Below the pieces are notes generated by a model. That model did not search any database. It saw nothing but the letters and a program-made list of their open reading frames with translations, and was not told the DNA's origin. From contig JAONJW010000007.1 in assembly GCA_028377305.1 (NCBI GenBank), positions 1 to 64,000 on the forward strand: 64,000 nt of DNA, read 5' to 3'. The stretch is from Prolixibacteraceae bacterium. Lineage in GTDB: Bacteria > Bacteroidota > Bacteroidia > Bacteroidales > Prolixibacteraceae. Below are positions 11,236-20,292 of this stretch, in pieces. Position 1 is the first letter of the stretch. The number at the start of each line of letters is the position of its first letter. The translations under genes were made by a program, and so were the position numbers.

Positions 11236-11462
11236 TCATATATTGAGGATATGGTGTTGAATTCGAAATGCAACCCACCTATGTTGATCTCTATACTCTA
11301 AAGATATTGGATGTAGCTTGTTTCATATTTATTCTAAATAAAAATAACACAAACGACTGAGAGAGTGTGATTTTTATCAGAACAAAAAAATCTTTAATTC
11401 CTTATATTTAATACATTAGAGCACAACAAAACGGATAACCCAGAGTATCCATTTTGCGGCTA

Positions 11463-11498
11463 CTATTTAGAATTCATCCATTATGAATCTTTAAATAG
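11463..11498. promoter_or_regulatory. Inverted repeat immediately upstream of the hydrogenase-cluster first ORF, touching its RBS
   Basis: ctatttagaattcat-ccatt-atgaatctttaaatag, followed by gaggagat and ATG at 11506. Confidence 0.45.
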
Positions 11499-11505
11499 AG
11501 GAGAT

Positions 11506-11901
11506 ATGCTAGAGCATGATACACAAAATATGCATTTTAAAACGACTTCATCGGTTCGACCCTTTGATGTAGACTCTCTTGCAGTGGGTGTAGGTGAAAT
11601 TCTATATCATAGCCATTCAAACAACCGGTATCGTTATGGTTTTTGTAGTGATTTAATGAGTGATCTATTGACCATTGATGCCCCCGAAACAGTTCTGATA
11701 ACTGGTCTTATTACCAAGCAGACGATTCGGACAGCACATATTGCGGAGATACATTGTGTGATATTGGTTCGGAACAAGACGATCCCTCAAGAGTTAATTC
11801 AGATTGCCGAAGAGTTAGATATATCTATTATCCGATCACCCTATACCATGTTTAGAGTTTGTGGACTATTGTATGGCAGAGGAGTTCAAGCAATCTATTA
11901 A
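11506..11901 (+). CDS. DRTGG-domain-like protein, hydrogenase-cluster accessory
   Basis: 131 aa; …ETVLITGLITKQTIRTAHIAEIHCVILVRNKTIPQELIQIAEELDISIIRSPYTMFRVCGLLY resembles DRTGG domains; position in hydrogenase operon. Confidence 0.65.
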   Translation: MLEHDTQNMHFKTTSSVRPFDVDSLAVGVGEILYHSHSNNRYRYGFCSDLMSDLLTIDAPETVLITGLITKQTIRTAHIAEIHCVILVRNKTIPQELIQIAEELDISIIRSPYTMFRVCGLLYGRGVQAIY

Positions 11902-11907
11902 AATCAA

Positions 11908-12333
11908 GTGGTGATGAAATATCAATTTGAGGTGGCCGGAGGAGACTTTTCTCACGCAGGATTTGTCTCTATTGAGATAAAGAAGATCATGAAACGCCTG
12001 CATCTTCCAGCAGATTTTATTCGTAAGATGTCTATTGCAAACTATGAGGCAGAGGTCAATATCATTGCCCATGCTTACGATGGGATTGTGGATGTAGAGA
12101 TTACACAAGATAAGATCACTACAACATTTACAGATCGAGGTCCTGGCATTGCATCGATTCAAGATGCCATGCAAGAGGGTTTCTCAACCGCATCGGACAA
12201 AGTGAGAGAGATGGGGTTTGGTGCGGGAATGGGACTTCCAAATATGAAGCGAAACTGCGATAGTATGGATATTCATACCAAGCAGAATGAAGGAACAATA
12301 GTCACCTTGACCTATATGGTTCCAGTAGCATAG
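11908..12333 (+). CDS. Anti-sigma/serine-kinase-like GHKL ATP-binding protein
   Basis: ANYEAEVNIIAHAYDGIVDVEI (N box), TDRGPGI (G1), GFGAGMGLPNMKRNCD (G2), RsbW-like size. GTG or internal ATG start possible. Confidence 0.8.
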   Translation: MVMKYQFEVAGGDFSHAGFVSIEIKKIMKRLHLPADFIRKMSIANYEAEVNIIAHAYDGIVDVEITQDKITTTFTDRGPGIASIQDAMQEGFSTASDKVREMGFGAGMGLPNMKRNCDSMDIHTKQNEGTIVTLTYMVPVA

Positions 12334-12360
12334 ATTGACAACATAACCAGACATAATCCA

Positions 12361-13686
12361 TTGAAAAGAGAGACGCTTCTGAAATATGTGACCGTTTCGA
12401 TTGCACATTGTCATGGGTGCACACACTGTATGCGTCATTGTCCTGTAGAGGCCATACGGATTCGAAGAGGGGTAGCCAACATTGACCATCAGAAATGTAT
12501 TCTTTGTGGTCGATGCTTAGATGACTGTGCCTATCATGCCATCTCATTGGTTACTCCTGCTGCCATAGAACAGGATGCAGATAAAATACGTTTCTTGGTT
12601 GTTCAGGAGGGTTTTTTTGGGCATTTCCCTAATGATAAACACCAAGAGGTTCGTCATGCACTTCGGACACTAGATTACCACCATATTATTGATGCACGCG
12701 ATTTTACTCGTCTCTCTACCCTATGGCGTCAACTGCACGAAATAGGCGAACAACAAAAAGATATTTCGACCCATTGTAATGTAATTAAGTCGATGGTGCT
12801 AAATGGGGAGATGGATACCGATCAAGATATTCGGTTTGTTCCAACCACCTCGGAACTGATTATTGGAGCCATTCATCTGCTTTATGAAGACCTCTCTAGG
12901 ATTCGCACCTCAATCACCATGACCACCCACTGCATGTCTGAGAATTATCATAATGGAAGTAGCAAACAGGATCTGTTTCTAGCCGACAAAACTTTACCTA
13001 CAGTCTCTTTGGTCAATGAGATACAGAAAAAGGTTTGGAAGAGAGAGGGAGACGCTGATGATAGTGTTGCTACACCACCATCGACTTCTCTGTGTAGAGA
13101 TAAAACATCGGTTTCTATTTCAGGAATTAAAGAGGTTTTAGGGTGGGTTGACAAAAATGATTTGAAGCCAGACGATTACAAACGAGACTACCACTTAGAG
13201 GGCTGTAAATATGGATGTTATAATGGTTCGTATATGACAGAATATCCGTCAATAATAGAACGACGAGAGACCAACTATTCGTCTAGATTAGATGAACGCT
13301 ATGATGAGAAGATTGAAAGGGTGATCAATTCGTTGTCTATCTACTGGGAGTCTGGCTATACAACAACTGAAACACCTAGTGAAGGCTTTCAAGAGGCACT
13401 CATTCGATCGGAAAGGGTGCGAAAGTTAATGTGTCTGCTTCCGGGCATCGATTGTGGTGTTTGTGGTGCACCAAGCTGCTTGGCTTTGGCAAAAGATATA
13501 TCTATAGGGTCCGCTAGGCTAGCACACTGTGTGCTTTTGGATTTGAAGTGGATGAAAGATCGACATGTAGGAATTGAGACCACCATGCTTCAGTTAGAGA
13601 AGATATGGGGAGATAAAGTATTACAAATGGACTGTACAAAGAAAGGAGCTAAGAATGAAATTATCGCAAATCGCAAAGAAGAATAA
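12361..13686 (+). CDS. [FeFe]-hydrogenase-like Fe-S protein with degenerate H-cluster domain
   Basis: Two N-terminal 4Fe-4S motifs (CHGCTHCMRHCP, CILCGRCLDDC); degenerate L1/L2/L3-like segments STHCNVIKS, TTHCMSENY, GCKYGCYNG; C-terminal Cys-rich motif DCGVCGAPSC. TTG start. Confidence 0.75.
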   Translation: MKRETLLKYVTVSIAHCHGCTHCMRHCPVEAIRIRRGVANIDHQKCILCGRCLDDCAYHAISLVTPAAIEQDADKIRFLVVQEGFFGHFPNDKHQEVRHALRTLDYHHIIDARDFTRLSTLWRQLHEIGEQQKDISTHCNVIKSMVLNGEMDTDQDIRFVPTTSELIIGAIHLLYEDLSRIRTSITMTTHCMSENYHNGSSKQDLFLADKTLPTVSLVNEIQKKVWKREGDADDSVATPPSTSLCRDKTSVSISGIKEVLGWVDKNDLKPDDYKRDYHLEGCKYGCYNGSYMTEYPSIIERRETNYSSRLDERYDEKIERVINSLSIYWESGYTTTETPSEGFQEALIRSERVRKLMCLLPGIDCGVCGAPSCLALAKDISIGSARLAHCVLLDLKWMKDRHVGIETTMLQLEKIWGDKVLQMDCTKKGAKNEIIANRKEE

Positions 13687-14002
13687 GCTGATCTTAAAGA
13701 ACGACCACGAGCGTTTTCATGAAGATCCTGAGATAAAGGAGTTGATAATTACTGACCTGATGAGTCATGCGATGGCTCAAGGGGATTGTGGCATGTTGTT
13801 TATCACCATTCAGGCACACCGAAACGTTTTGGCTGTAGCGCTACTAAAGGAGTTTGCAGCCATAGTAATACCTTATGATCTAGCAATCCCGGAGAATCTA
13901 TTGTTGGAGGCCAACAAACGAGAGATGCCGATATATTCTAGTTCGTTGAGCACGTATGAGCTAGTAGGACGTATCTATGAACAACTCCATTCCAAGAGAT
14001 GA
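13655..14002 (+). CDS. DRTGG-domain-like protein (second copy)
   Basis: 115 aa; KELIITDLMSHAMAQGDCGMLFITIQAHRNVLAVALLKEFAAIVIPYDLAIPENLLLEANKREMPIYSSSLSTYELVGRIY; overlaps the upstream CDS. Confidence 0.65.
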   Translation: MKLSQIAKKNKLILKNDHERFHEDPEIKELIITDLMSHAMAQGDCGMLFITIQAHRNVLAVALLKEFAAIVIPYDLAIPENLLLEANKREMPIYSSSLSTYELVGRIYEQLHSKR

Positions 14003-14706
14003 TCTATCATGGTGATCTACATATTCACACCACCCTCTCTCCATGCGGCGACTTGGAGATGACACCGGTGGGTATCGTGGAGAGAGCCAAAGCATTATCA
14101 TGGGATTTTATTGGAATCACCGATCATAATGACACACGACAAGCTCCGATTATTGCTTCGTTGGGAAGGAAGATGGGGGTGACGGTATTTGTTGGAGCTG
14201 AAATATGTAGTTCAGAAGAGATTCACCTGTTGGCTTTTGTTCCAACAGAAGAAGCTCGACTGTCGCTACAGACCTATTTAACCATACATCGAATGAAGGT
14301 AGAGAACAAGCCTTGCTATTTTGGAGATCAAGTGGTGGTCTCAAGTGACGAGCTGATTCTGGTTAACGAGAGAAACTTGCTGCTTACGGCACTCTCTCAA
14401 GATGTCTATCAAGTTACGGACTATGTTCATTCGCTGGGAGGTTTGGTTATTGCTGCACATGTAGACAGAGGGAGTTATAGTATGCTTACCTCCTTGGGAT
14501 TTATTCCGGAGGATTTGCCATTAGATGGTGTTGAATTTTATCGCGACAGGAGTCGGATTGATCTTCATAAATGGTGTTGCGTTCAGAATAGCGATGCCCA
14601 TTATTTGAAAGACATGCTACCCAATTCATGTGAATATCACATGAAGAGTTTGGACTTTGAGGGGCTTAAAGAATGTTTTCAGAATCATCAAATTCACATT
14701 AAATGA
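13999..14706 (+). CDS. PHP-domain metal-dependent phosphoesterase
   Basis: HGDLHIHTTLSPCGD, IGITDHNDTRQ, VIAAHVDR, NSDAHYL motifs; ATGA overlap with upstream gene. Confidence 0.85.
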   Translation: MIYHGDLHIHTTLSPCGDLEMTPVGIVERAKALSWDFIGITDHNDTRQAPIIASLGRKMGVTVFVGAEICSSEEIHLLAFVPTEEARLSLQTYLTIHRMKVENKPCYFGDQVVVSSDELILVNERNLLLTALSQDVYQVTDYVHSLGGLVIAAHVDRGSYSMLTSLGFIPEDLPLDGVEFYRDRSRIDLHKWCCVQNSDAHYLKDMLPNSCEYHMKSLDFEGLKECFQNHQIHIK

Positions 14707-15230
14707 AAGAGATAGCAGACCATATTATCGACCTTATTGAGAACAGTATTCGAGCCGATGCAAAACATATTGCGTTTGGCTATAAAGATGATGGTACCCT
14801 AAAGTCGTTCTGTATTAAAGACAACGGCAAAGGGATGAGTGCAGAAGAGGTCGCACAAGCCCTCGATCCATTCTATACAACCAAGCTGACTAAGAAGATT
14901 GGACTGGGACTCTCCCTGACTCGGCAGAGTGTGCTACAGAGTCATGGAAAGTTTAACATCTATTCTGCTCCCAACAAAGGCACAAAAGTGGTTTTTAGCT
15001 ATCCAAAACAAGATATAGATTGTCCTCCCAATGGAGATATTGTAAAGTGCTTTGTACAGTCAATAATGGCACATCCACAGATTGACTTTAAGCTGTCATA
15101 CCAAGAAAAAGAGAATGTACTGGTCGACACTTCCTTTCTGAGTTACGAGGAACGAATGGCCATAAGATATAGCGATCTATATGCCTATGTAAAAGAGGCC
15201 TATGTAGAGATCGACTGGAATGGATTTTAA
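14703..15230 (+). CDS. Histidine-kinase-like (GHKL) ATP-binding protein
   Basis: DLIENSIRADAKHIAFGY, KDNGKGMSAEEV, KKIGLGLSLTRQSVLQSHGKFNIYS, GTKVVFSYP; ATGA overlap with the PHP gene. Confidence 0.8.
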   Translation: MKEIADHIIDLIENSIRADAKHIAFGYKDDGTLKSFCIKDNGKGMSAEEVAQALDPFYTTKLTKKIGLGLSLTRQSVLQSHGKFNIYSAPNKGTKVVFSYPKQDIDCPPNGDIVKCFVQSIMAHPQIDFKLSYQEKENVLVDTSFLSYEERMAIRYSDLYAYVKEAYVEIDWNGF

Positions 15231-15253
15231 TCACAAAAATAAAATGTACGACT

Positions 15254-15643
15254 ATGACCAAGGTGAAAAACTTAGAAGAACTCGTAAAGCTTCGCAATAA
15301 ACTCAAAGACAAAATCCAAGTGCGAACCATCACAGAAGGAAGTGATCTTATTGCAAGAGTACGTGTGGCCATGGGAACTTGTGGAATTGCATCGGGAGCC
15401 AAAGAGACATTCGAAGCTCTTATTGCAGAAGCCGAACGTTTAAATATGAAGGTATTGATTACAACAACAGGTTGTATGGGAGCCTGTTATGCGGAACCTA
15501 CAGTAGAGGTGACGTTGCCTAATCAAGACCCTATTGTTTTTGGGGAGGTTGATCGCAAAAGAGCAGTAGAGATTATTAATGAATATATTATCAAAGGAAA
15601 ACTTATTGATGGTGTAGTTCCTCAGAATCACCAATCTATTTAA
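15254..15643 (+). CDS. Thioredoxin-like [2Fe-2S] ferredoxin (hydrogenase-associated)
   Basis: VAMGTCGIASGAKETFEAL…TTGCMGACYAEPTVEV 4-Cys pattern. Confidence 0.8.
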   Translation: MTKVKNLEELVKLRNKLKDKIQVRTITEGSDLIARVRVAMGTCGIASGAKETFEALIAEAERLNMKVLITTTGCMGACYAEPTVEVTLPNQDPIVFGEVDRKRAVEIINEYIIKGKLIDGVVPQNHQSI

Positions 15644-15655
15644 TCTCTAAATTCT

Positions 15656-17446
15656 ATGATACATACACACATATTGGTTTGTGGAGGTACAGGTTGTAGA
15701 GCCTCCCAAGCAAAAGAGGTGCAGGAGGAGTTGGTGAGTTTGATTAGAGATAAACATCTCAGCCAGACGGTTCAAGTTACCACTACAGGATGTTTTGGTT
15801 TCTGTGAAAAGGGACCTATTGTGAAGATAATTCCAGATCAAACGTTCTATACTCAAGTAACCCCCGAGGATGCTCGTGATATTATTGAAGAGCATATCAT
15901 TAAAGGCCGTAAAGTGGAACGCCTTCTTTATGAAGACCCTAAAACAAAGAAAAGGATCTCAGATAGTGTTCATATGAACTTCTACAAGAAACAATTGCGA
16001 ATTGCACTACGCAATTGTGGTATTGTGGACCCAGAGAATATTGATGAATATATTGCAAGAGATGGATATCAGGCATTGGGCCGAGTTCTTTCGATATACT
16101 CTCCTGACGAGGTGATTGATATCATCAAAAAGTCTGGTTTGAGAGGACGAGGAGGTGCCGGTTTTCCAACAGGAAAGAAATGGGAGATCACAAGTCAGGT
16201 AGAGGCTACACAGAAGTATGTAGTTTGTAATGCAGATGAAGGAGACCCAGGTGCTTTTATGGATCGATCGATACTAGAAGGAGATCCACACGCAGTGATT
16301 GAAGCAATGGCAATTTGTGGATATTGTATCGGGGCAAACAAAGGATTGATCTATATCCGTGCGGAATATCCTCTTGCAATTGGCAGGTTGTTGGTGGCGA
16401 TAGAACAAGCAAGGAAATATGGTCTTTTAGGAAGAGGAATCTTAGGTAACGATTTCGAGTTTGACATCGAGCTTAAATATGGTGCTGGAGCTTTTGTTTG
16501 TGGAGAGGAGACCGCACTGATTAATTCGATGGAAGGACGAAGAGGAGAACCGGTGATTAAACCGCCATTCCCAGCAGAGAAAGGATATTTCGACTGCCCT
16601 ACCAATGTGAATAATGTAGAGACTTTTGCCAATATCTGCCCTATCGTTTTGAAAGGCGCAGAGTGGTTCAGTAGTATCGGTACGGAGAAATCGAAAGGGA
16701 CTAAAGTGTTTGCTCTGGCAGGTAAGATCAATAATGTAGGTCTGATAGAGGTGCCGATGGGGACAACTTTGAGAGAGGTTATTTTTGATATCGGTGGAGG
16801 AATTAAAGGAGGAAAGAAGTTTAAGTCGGTACAGACAGGTGGTCCTTCGGGAGGTTGTTTGACAGAGAGCTCTCTGGATATGCCCATAGACTATGAAACC
16901 CTTTTAGAGGAAGGTTCGATGATGGGATCTGGAGGGATGATTGTGATGGATGAGGATGACTGTATGGTGGCCATATCGAAGTTCTATTTAGAGTTCACCC
17001 TAGATGAATCTTGTGGTAAATGTGCCCCTTGTCGTATAGGGAATAAACGTCTTTGGGAGATACTTAATAAGATGACCAAAGGAGAGGCTACAGAGAAAGA
17101 TCTAGAGAAGTTAATTGACTTGTCACACACTATTAAAGACACTTCATTGTGTGGTTTGGGACAGACATCACCGAACCCCATCTTGTCTACATTCAAGAAC
17201 TTTAAGCATGAATATTTGGGCCATGTAAGAGACAAACAGTGTGAAGCAGGACAGTGTAAGGATCTTTTACATTATACCATCGATGCTAAAATGTGTGTTG
17301 GGTGTACGGCATGTCTAAGAAATTGTCCTGTAGGAGCTATCTCGGGCGAGAAGAAGAAGCCTCACCTTATTCATCAGGATATATGTATTAAGTGTGGTAT
17401 CTGTTACGAGAAGTGTAAGTTTAACGCAATCCTTCATCAGTCATGA
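15656..17446 (+). CDS. hydB: NADH-binding flavoprotein subunit of electron-bifurcating-type [FeFe] hydrogenase (NuoF/HydB/HndC-like)
   Basis: N-terminal thioredoxin-like ferredoxin domain; GRGGAGFPTGKKWE, NADEGDPGAFMDRSILEGDPH; ESCGKCAPCRIG; C-terminal 2x4Fe-4S (CVGCTACLRNCP, CIKCGICYEKC). Confidence 0.93.
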   Translation: MIHTHILVCGGTGCRASQAKEVQEELVSLIRDKHLSQTVQVTTTGCFGFCEKGPIVKIIPDQTFYTQVTPEDARDIIEEHIIKGRKVERLLYEDPKTKKRISDSVHMNFYKKQLRIALRNCGIVDPENIDEYIARDGYQALGRVLSIYSPDEVIDIIKKSGLRGRGGAGFPTGKKWEITSQVEATQKYVVCNADEGDPGAFMDRSILEGDPHAVIEAMAICGYCIGANKGLIYIRAEYPLAIGRLLVAIEQARKYGLLGRGILGNDFEFDIELKYGAGAFVCGEETALINSMEGRRGEPVIKPPFPAEKGYFDCPTNVNNVETFANICPIVLKGAEWFSSIGTEKSKGTKVFALAGKINNVGLIEVPMGTTLREVIFDIGGGIKGGKKFKSVQTGGPSGGCLTESSLDMPIDYETLLEEGSMMGSGGMIVMDEDDCMVAISKFYLEFTLDESCGKCAPCRIGNKRLWEILNKMTKGEATEKDLEKLIDLSHTIKDTSLCGLGQTSPNPILSTFKNFKHEYLGHVRDKQCEAGQCKDLLHYTIDAKMCVGCTACLRNCPVGAISGEKKKPHLIHQDICIKCGICYEKCKFNAILHQS

Positions 17447-19224
17447 AAAAGATTCATTTAACCATAGATAATAAAGCCATAGAGGTGGCTGAAGGCACAA
17501 CCATCTTGGAGGCAGCCCAGAAGGTTGGAATCCATATCCCCGCATTGTGCCACATGAAGATGGATGATATTCATATCGAGAATCGTCCAGGGGGGTGCCG
17601 TATATGCTCGGTAGAAGTAAAAGGTAAGCGTAATTTATCGCCTGCCTGTGCCACCAAGTGTTTGGATGGCATGGAGATAAAGACCAATACTATTCGTGTG
17701 ATTCATGCGCGTAGAAATATTTTGGAGCTTATTATCTCGGATCACCCTTATGAGTGTCTCACCTGTGCCAAATCGGGACAGTGTGAATTGCAGACGATGG
17801 CACAAGATCTTGGTATTCGTGAAATCCACTTTGAGGGAGAGAAATCGACTTATAGAGAAGATTTCTCGAAAGCGATTATCCGTGATATGGATAAATGTAT
17901 TCTGTGTAGACGTTGTATTACCATGTGTAGTGACTTTCAGACGGTACATGCCCTATCGGCAGTAGAGAGAGGTTTTGAGGCGGTAGTAAGTCCTGCATTT
18001 CATATGGATTTGAATGAATCGTCATGTACTTTCTGTGGTCAATGTGTGGCTGTTTGTCCTACAGGAGCATTATCGGAAGCGGACTATTCGAAGGATGTTA
18101 TACAGGCCTTGGCCAATCCGGAATATACTGTGATTGCACAGACAGCTCCAGCAGTTAGAGCAGCACTAGGAGAGTCGTTTGGTTACCCTGTGGGTACGAG
18201 TGTGACTGGACAGATGGTTACGGCGTTGAAGAACTTGGGCTTTGATTATGTGTTCGATACTGATTTTGCTGCTGATATGACCATTATGGAGGAGTCGGCA
18301 GAGTTATTGGAACGATTAACACGACATCTTGAAGGTGATAAAACAGTTAAGCTTCCAATCTTGACATCATGTTGTCCTGCTTGGGTTCGATTTATTGAGC
18401 AGAATTTCCCTGATATGAAGGAGATTCCATCGACCACCCGTTCCCCTCAACAGATCTTCGGTGCTATAGCAAAGAGTTACTTTGCTGAGAAGATTGGTGT
18501 TCCAAGAGAAAAGTTGATTGTGGTCTCTATTATGCCTTGTGTGGCAAAGAAATATGAGTGTGAAAGAGATGAGTTTAAGGTGGATGGAGATCCAGATGTT
18601 AACTTCTCGATTACGACACGTGAGTTGGCTCGATTGATTAAGATCTCAAATATCGATTTTAAACAGTTAGAACCATCAGAATTTGATCAACCTCTAGGAG
18701 AATCGACCGGTGCGGGATTGATATTTGGAACCACAGGTGGCGTTATTGAAGCTGCAACACGTACAGCCTATGAGTTGCAAACAGGAAAGAAGTTGAAGAA
18801 GATTGACTTTGAATCATTACGAGGAATGGAAGCAATACGTAGTGCTACAGTTGATTTCAATGGGCTACCAATAAAGATTGGAATTGCCCACGGTTTAGGT
18901 CATGCTAGAAAGCTATTAGAAGAGATTCAAGAGGGTCGTTGTCACTATCACGCTATTGAGATCATGTCTTGTCCAGGAGGATGTATTGGAGGTGGAGGAC
19001 AACCGTTCCATCATAATAAAACATCTATCTTGCTAGAGAGACAAAAGGCCATCTATAGTGAAGATAAGCAGATGAAGATTAGGAAGTCTCATGAGAATGC
19101 ATCGGTGATGAAGGTGTATGAAGAGTTCTTGGGACATCCTCTGAGTGAAAAAGCGGAACATTTACTTCATACGAGTTACTTTGATAGATCATCACAGATC
19201 ACTATTGATGATAGTGAAATGTAA
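17443..19224 (+). CDS. hydA: [FeFe] hydrogenase catalytic subunit (HydA/HndD-like)
   Basis: N-terminal 2Fe-2S, His-ligated cluster and two 4Fe-4S motifs; H-cluster motifs TSCCPAW, MPCVAKKYE, MSCPGGCIGGGG all intact. ATGA overlap with hydB. Confidence 0.96.
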   Translation: MKKIHLTIDNKAIEVAEGTTILEAAQKVGIHIPALCHMKMDDIHIENRPGGCRICSVEVKGKRNLSPACATKCLDGMEIKTNTIRVIHARRNILELIISDHPYECLTCAKSGQCELQTMAQDLGIREIHFEGEKSTYREDFSKAIIRDMDKCILCRRCITMCSDFQTVHALSAVERGFEAVVSPAFHMDLNESSCTFCGQCVAVCPTGALSEADYSKDVIQALANPEYTVIAQTAPAVRAALGESFGYPVGTSVTGQMVTALKNLGFDYVFDTDFAADMTIMEESAELLERLTRHLEGDKTVKLPILTSCCPAWVRFIEQNFPDMKEIPSTTRSPQQIFGAIAKSYFAEKIGVPREKLIVVSIMPCVAKKYECERDEFKVDGDPDVNFSITTRELARLIKISNIDFKQLEPSEFDQPLGESTGAGLIFGTTGGVIEAATRTAYELQTGKKLKKIDFESLRGMEAIRSATVDFNGLPIKIGIAHGLGHARKLLEEIQEGRCHYHAIEIMSCPGGCIGGGGQPFHHNKTSILLERQKAIYSEDKQMKIRKSHENASVMKVYEEFLGHPLSEKAEHLLHTSYFDRSSQITIDDSEM

Positions 19225-19249
19225 TAGAAACGACCTAAAACAAGAGAAT

Positions 19250-19738
19250 ATGAAAACAATAAAATTATCCTCTTTTGCGATAGAGACAGTAGAAGAAGCT
19301 TGTTCAGATTTTCAATATAGAGAAGATGAGTTGATCAATATACTTCATCGCTGTCAACATAAATTGGGATATCTACCAGCAGAGGTTCAAGAGATAATTG
19401 CTCAGAAACTTCAAATGTCGGTGGCAAAGGTGTATGGTGTGGTGAGTTTCTACTCTTTCTTTTCGATGATTCCTCAAGGAAAACATCCGATCTCTATATG
19501 TATGGGAACGGCATGCTATGTGAGGGGCGCAGAGAAGTTGGTAGATGAGTTTAAACGACAATTACGTATTGATGTTGGAGAGACAACCCAAGATGGGAAC
19601 TTCTCTCTGAGCTGTTTGCGATGTGTTGGAGCTTGTGGTTTGGCCCCTATTGTGATGGTAGGTGATAAAGTGTATGGTAGGGTTTCTGCCAAGCAAGTAA
19701 AAGATATTATCTCAGAGTATCAGAAAAGCATGGTTTGA
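19250..19738 (+). CDS. hydC: NuoE/HydC/HndA-like [2Fe-2S] subunit
   Basis: ICMGTACYVRGAEKLVDEF…CLRCVGACGLAPIVMVGDKVYGRV. ATG at 19250 preferred over the 19145 track start, which overlaps hydA. Confidence 0.92.
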   Translation: MKTIKLSSFAIETVEEACSDFQYREDELINILHRCQHKLGYLPAEVQEIIAQKLQMSVAKVYGVVSFYSFFSMIPQGKHPISICMGTACYVRGAEKLVDEFKRQLRIDVGETTQDGNFSLSCLRCVGACGLAPIVMVGDKVYGRVSAKQVKDIISEYQKSMV

Positions 19739-19755
19739 TCTTTCTCATTTCATGC

Positions 19756-19790
19756 AAAAAAAGGGACGAACACAGTGTGTCGCCCCTTTT
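19756..19790. terminator. Bidirectional terminator between hydC and rplS
   Basis: aaaaaaagggacgaacac-agt-gtgtcgccccttttat between convergent genes. Confidence 0.8.
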
Positions 19791-19811
19791 ATGCTATAGT
19801 AAGAGATCCAA

Positions 19812-20165
19812 TTAGAATTTTCTCTCTTTAATCTTCGCTTTCTTACCAGTAAGATTACGGAAGTAGTAGATACGAGCACGACGTACTTTACCACGACGGT
19901 TTACTTCGATCTCATCGATGAAAGGAGAGTTAATTGGGAAGATACGCTCAACACCAACATTACCAGACATTTTACGAACAGTAAACATTTCTTGTCCAGA
20001 TTGTCCTTTTACTTGGATAACAACCCCACGGTACTTCTGGATACGCTCTTTACTACCCTCAACAATACGGTAGCTAATAGTAACTGTATCACCAGCACCA
20101 AAAGACAATTCTTGCTCTTTACCTTCAGCTTTGATTGCGTCTAACGCAACTTTCATTAAATCCAT
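19812..20165 (-). CDS. rplS: 50S ribosomal protein L19
   Basis: MDLMKVALDAIKAEGKEQELSFGAGDTVTISYRIVEGSKERIQKYRGVVI…RRGKVRRARIYYFRNLTGKKAKIKERKF. Start set at the internal Met (20165). Confidence 0.96.
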   Translation of the reverse strand: MDLMKVALDAIKAEGKEQELSFGAGDTVTISYRIVEGSKERIQKYRGVVIQVKGQSGQEMFTVRKMSGNVGVERIFPINSPFIDEIEVNRRGKVRRARIYYFRNLTGKKAKIKERKF

Positions 20166-20292
20166 TACAGTAATTTTTAATGTGTTATAGTGCAATATTC
20201 ACAGTTGATCTGCCAGAGATTACACTATTCGAGCGCAAATTTACAATGTTTTTGTAAATCGACCAATCATTAAATGCTTTTTTTCGTCTGTC

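Noticed and set aside
16351-16887. Antisense ORF of 178 aa inside hydB
   Set aside because: Lies wholly opposite a well-supported CDS; composition mirrors the antisense codons and no recognisable domain.
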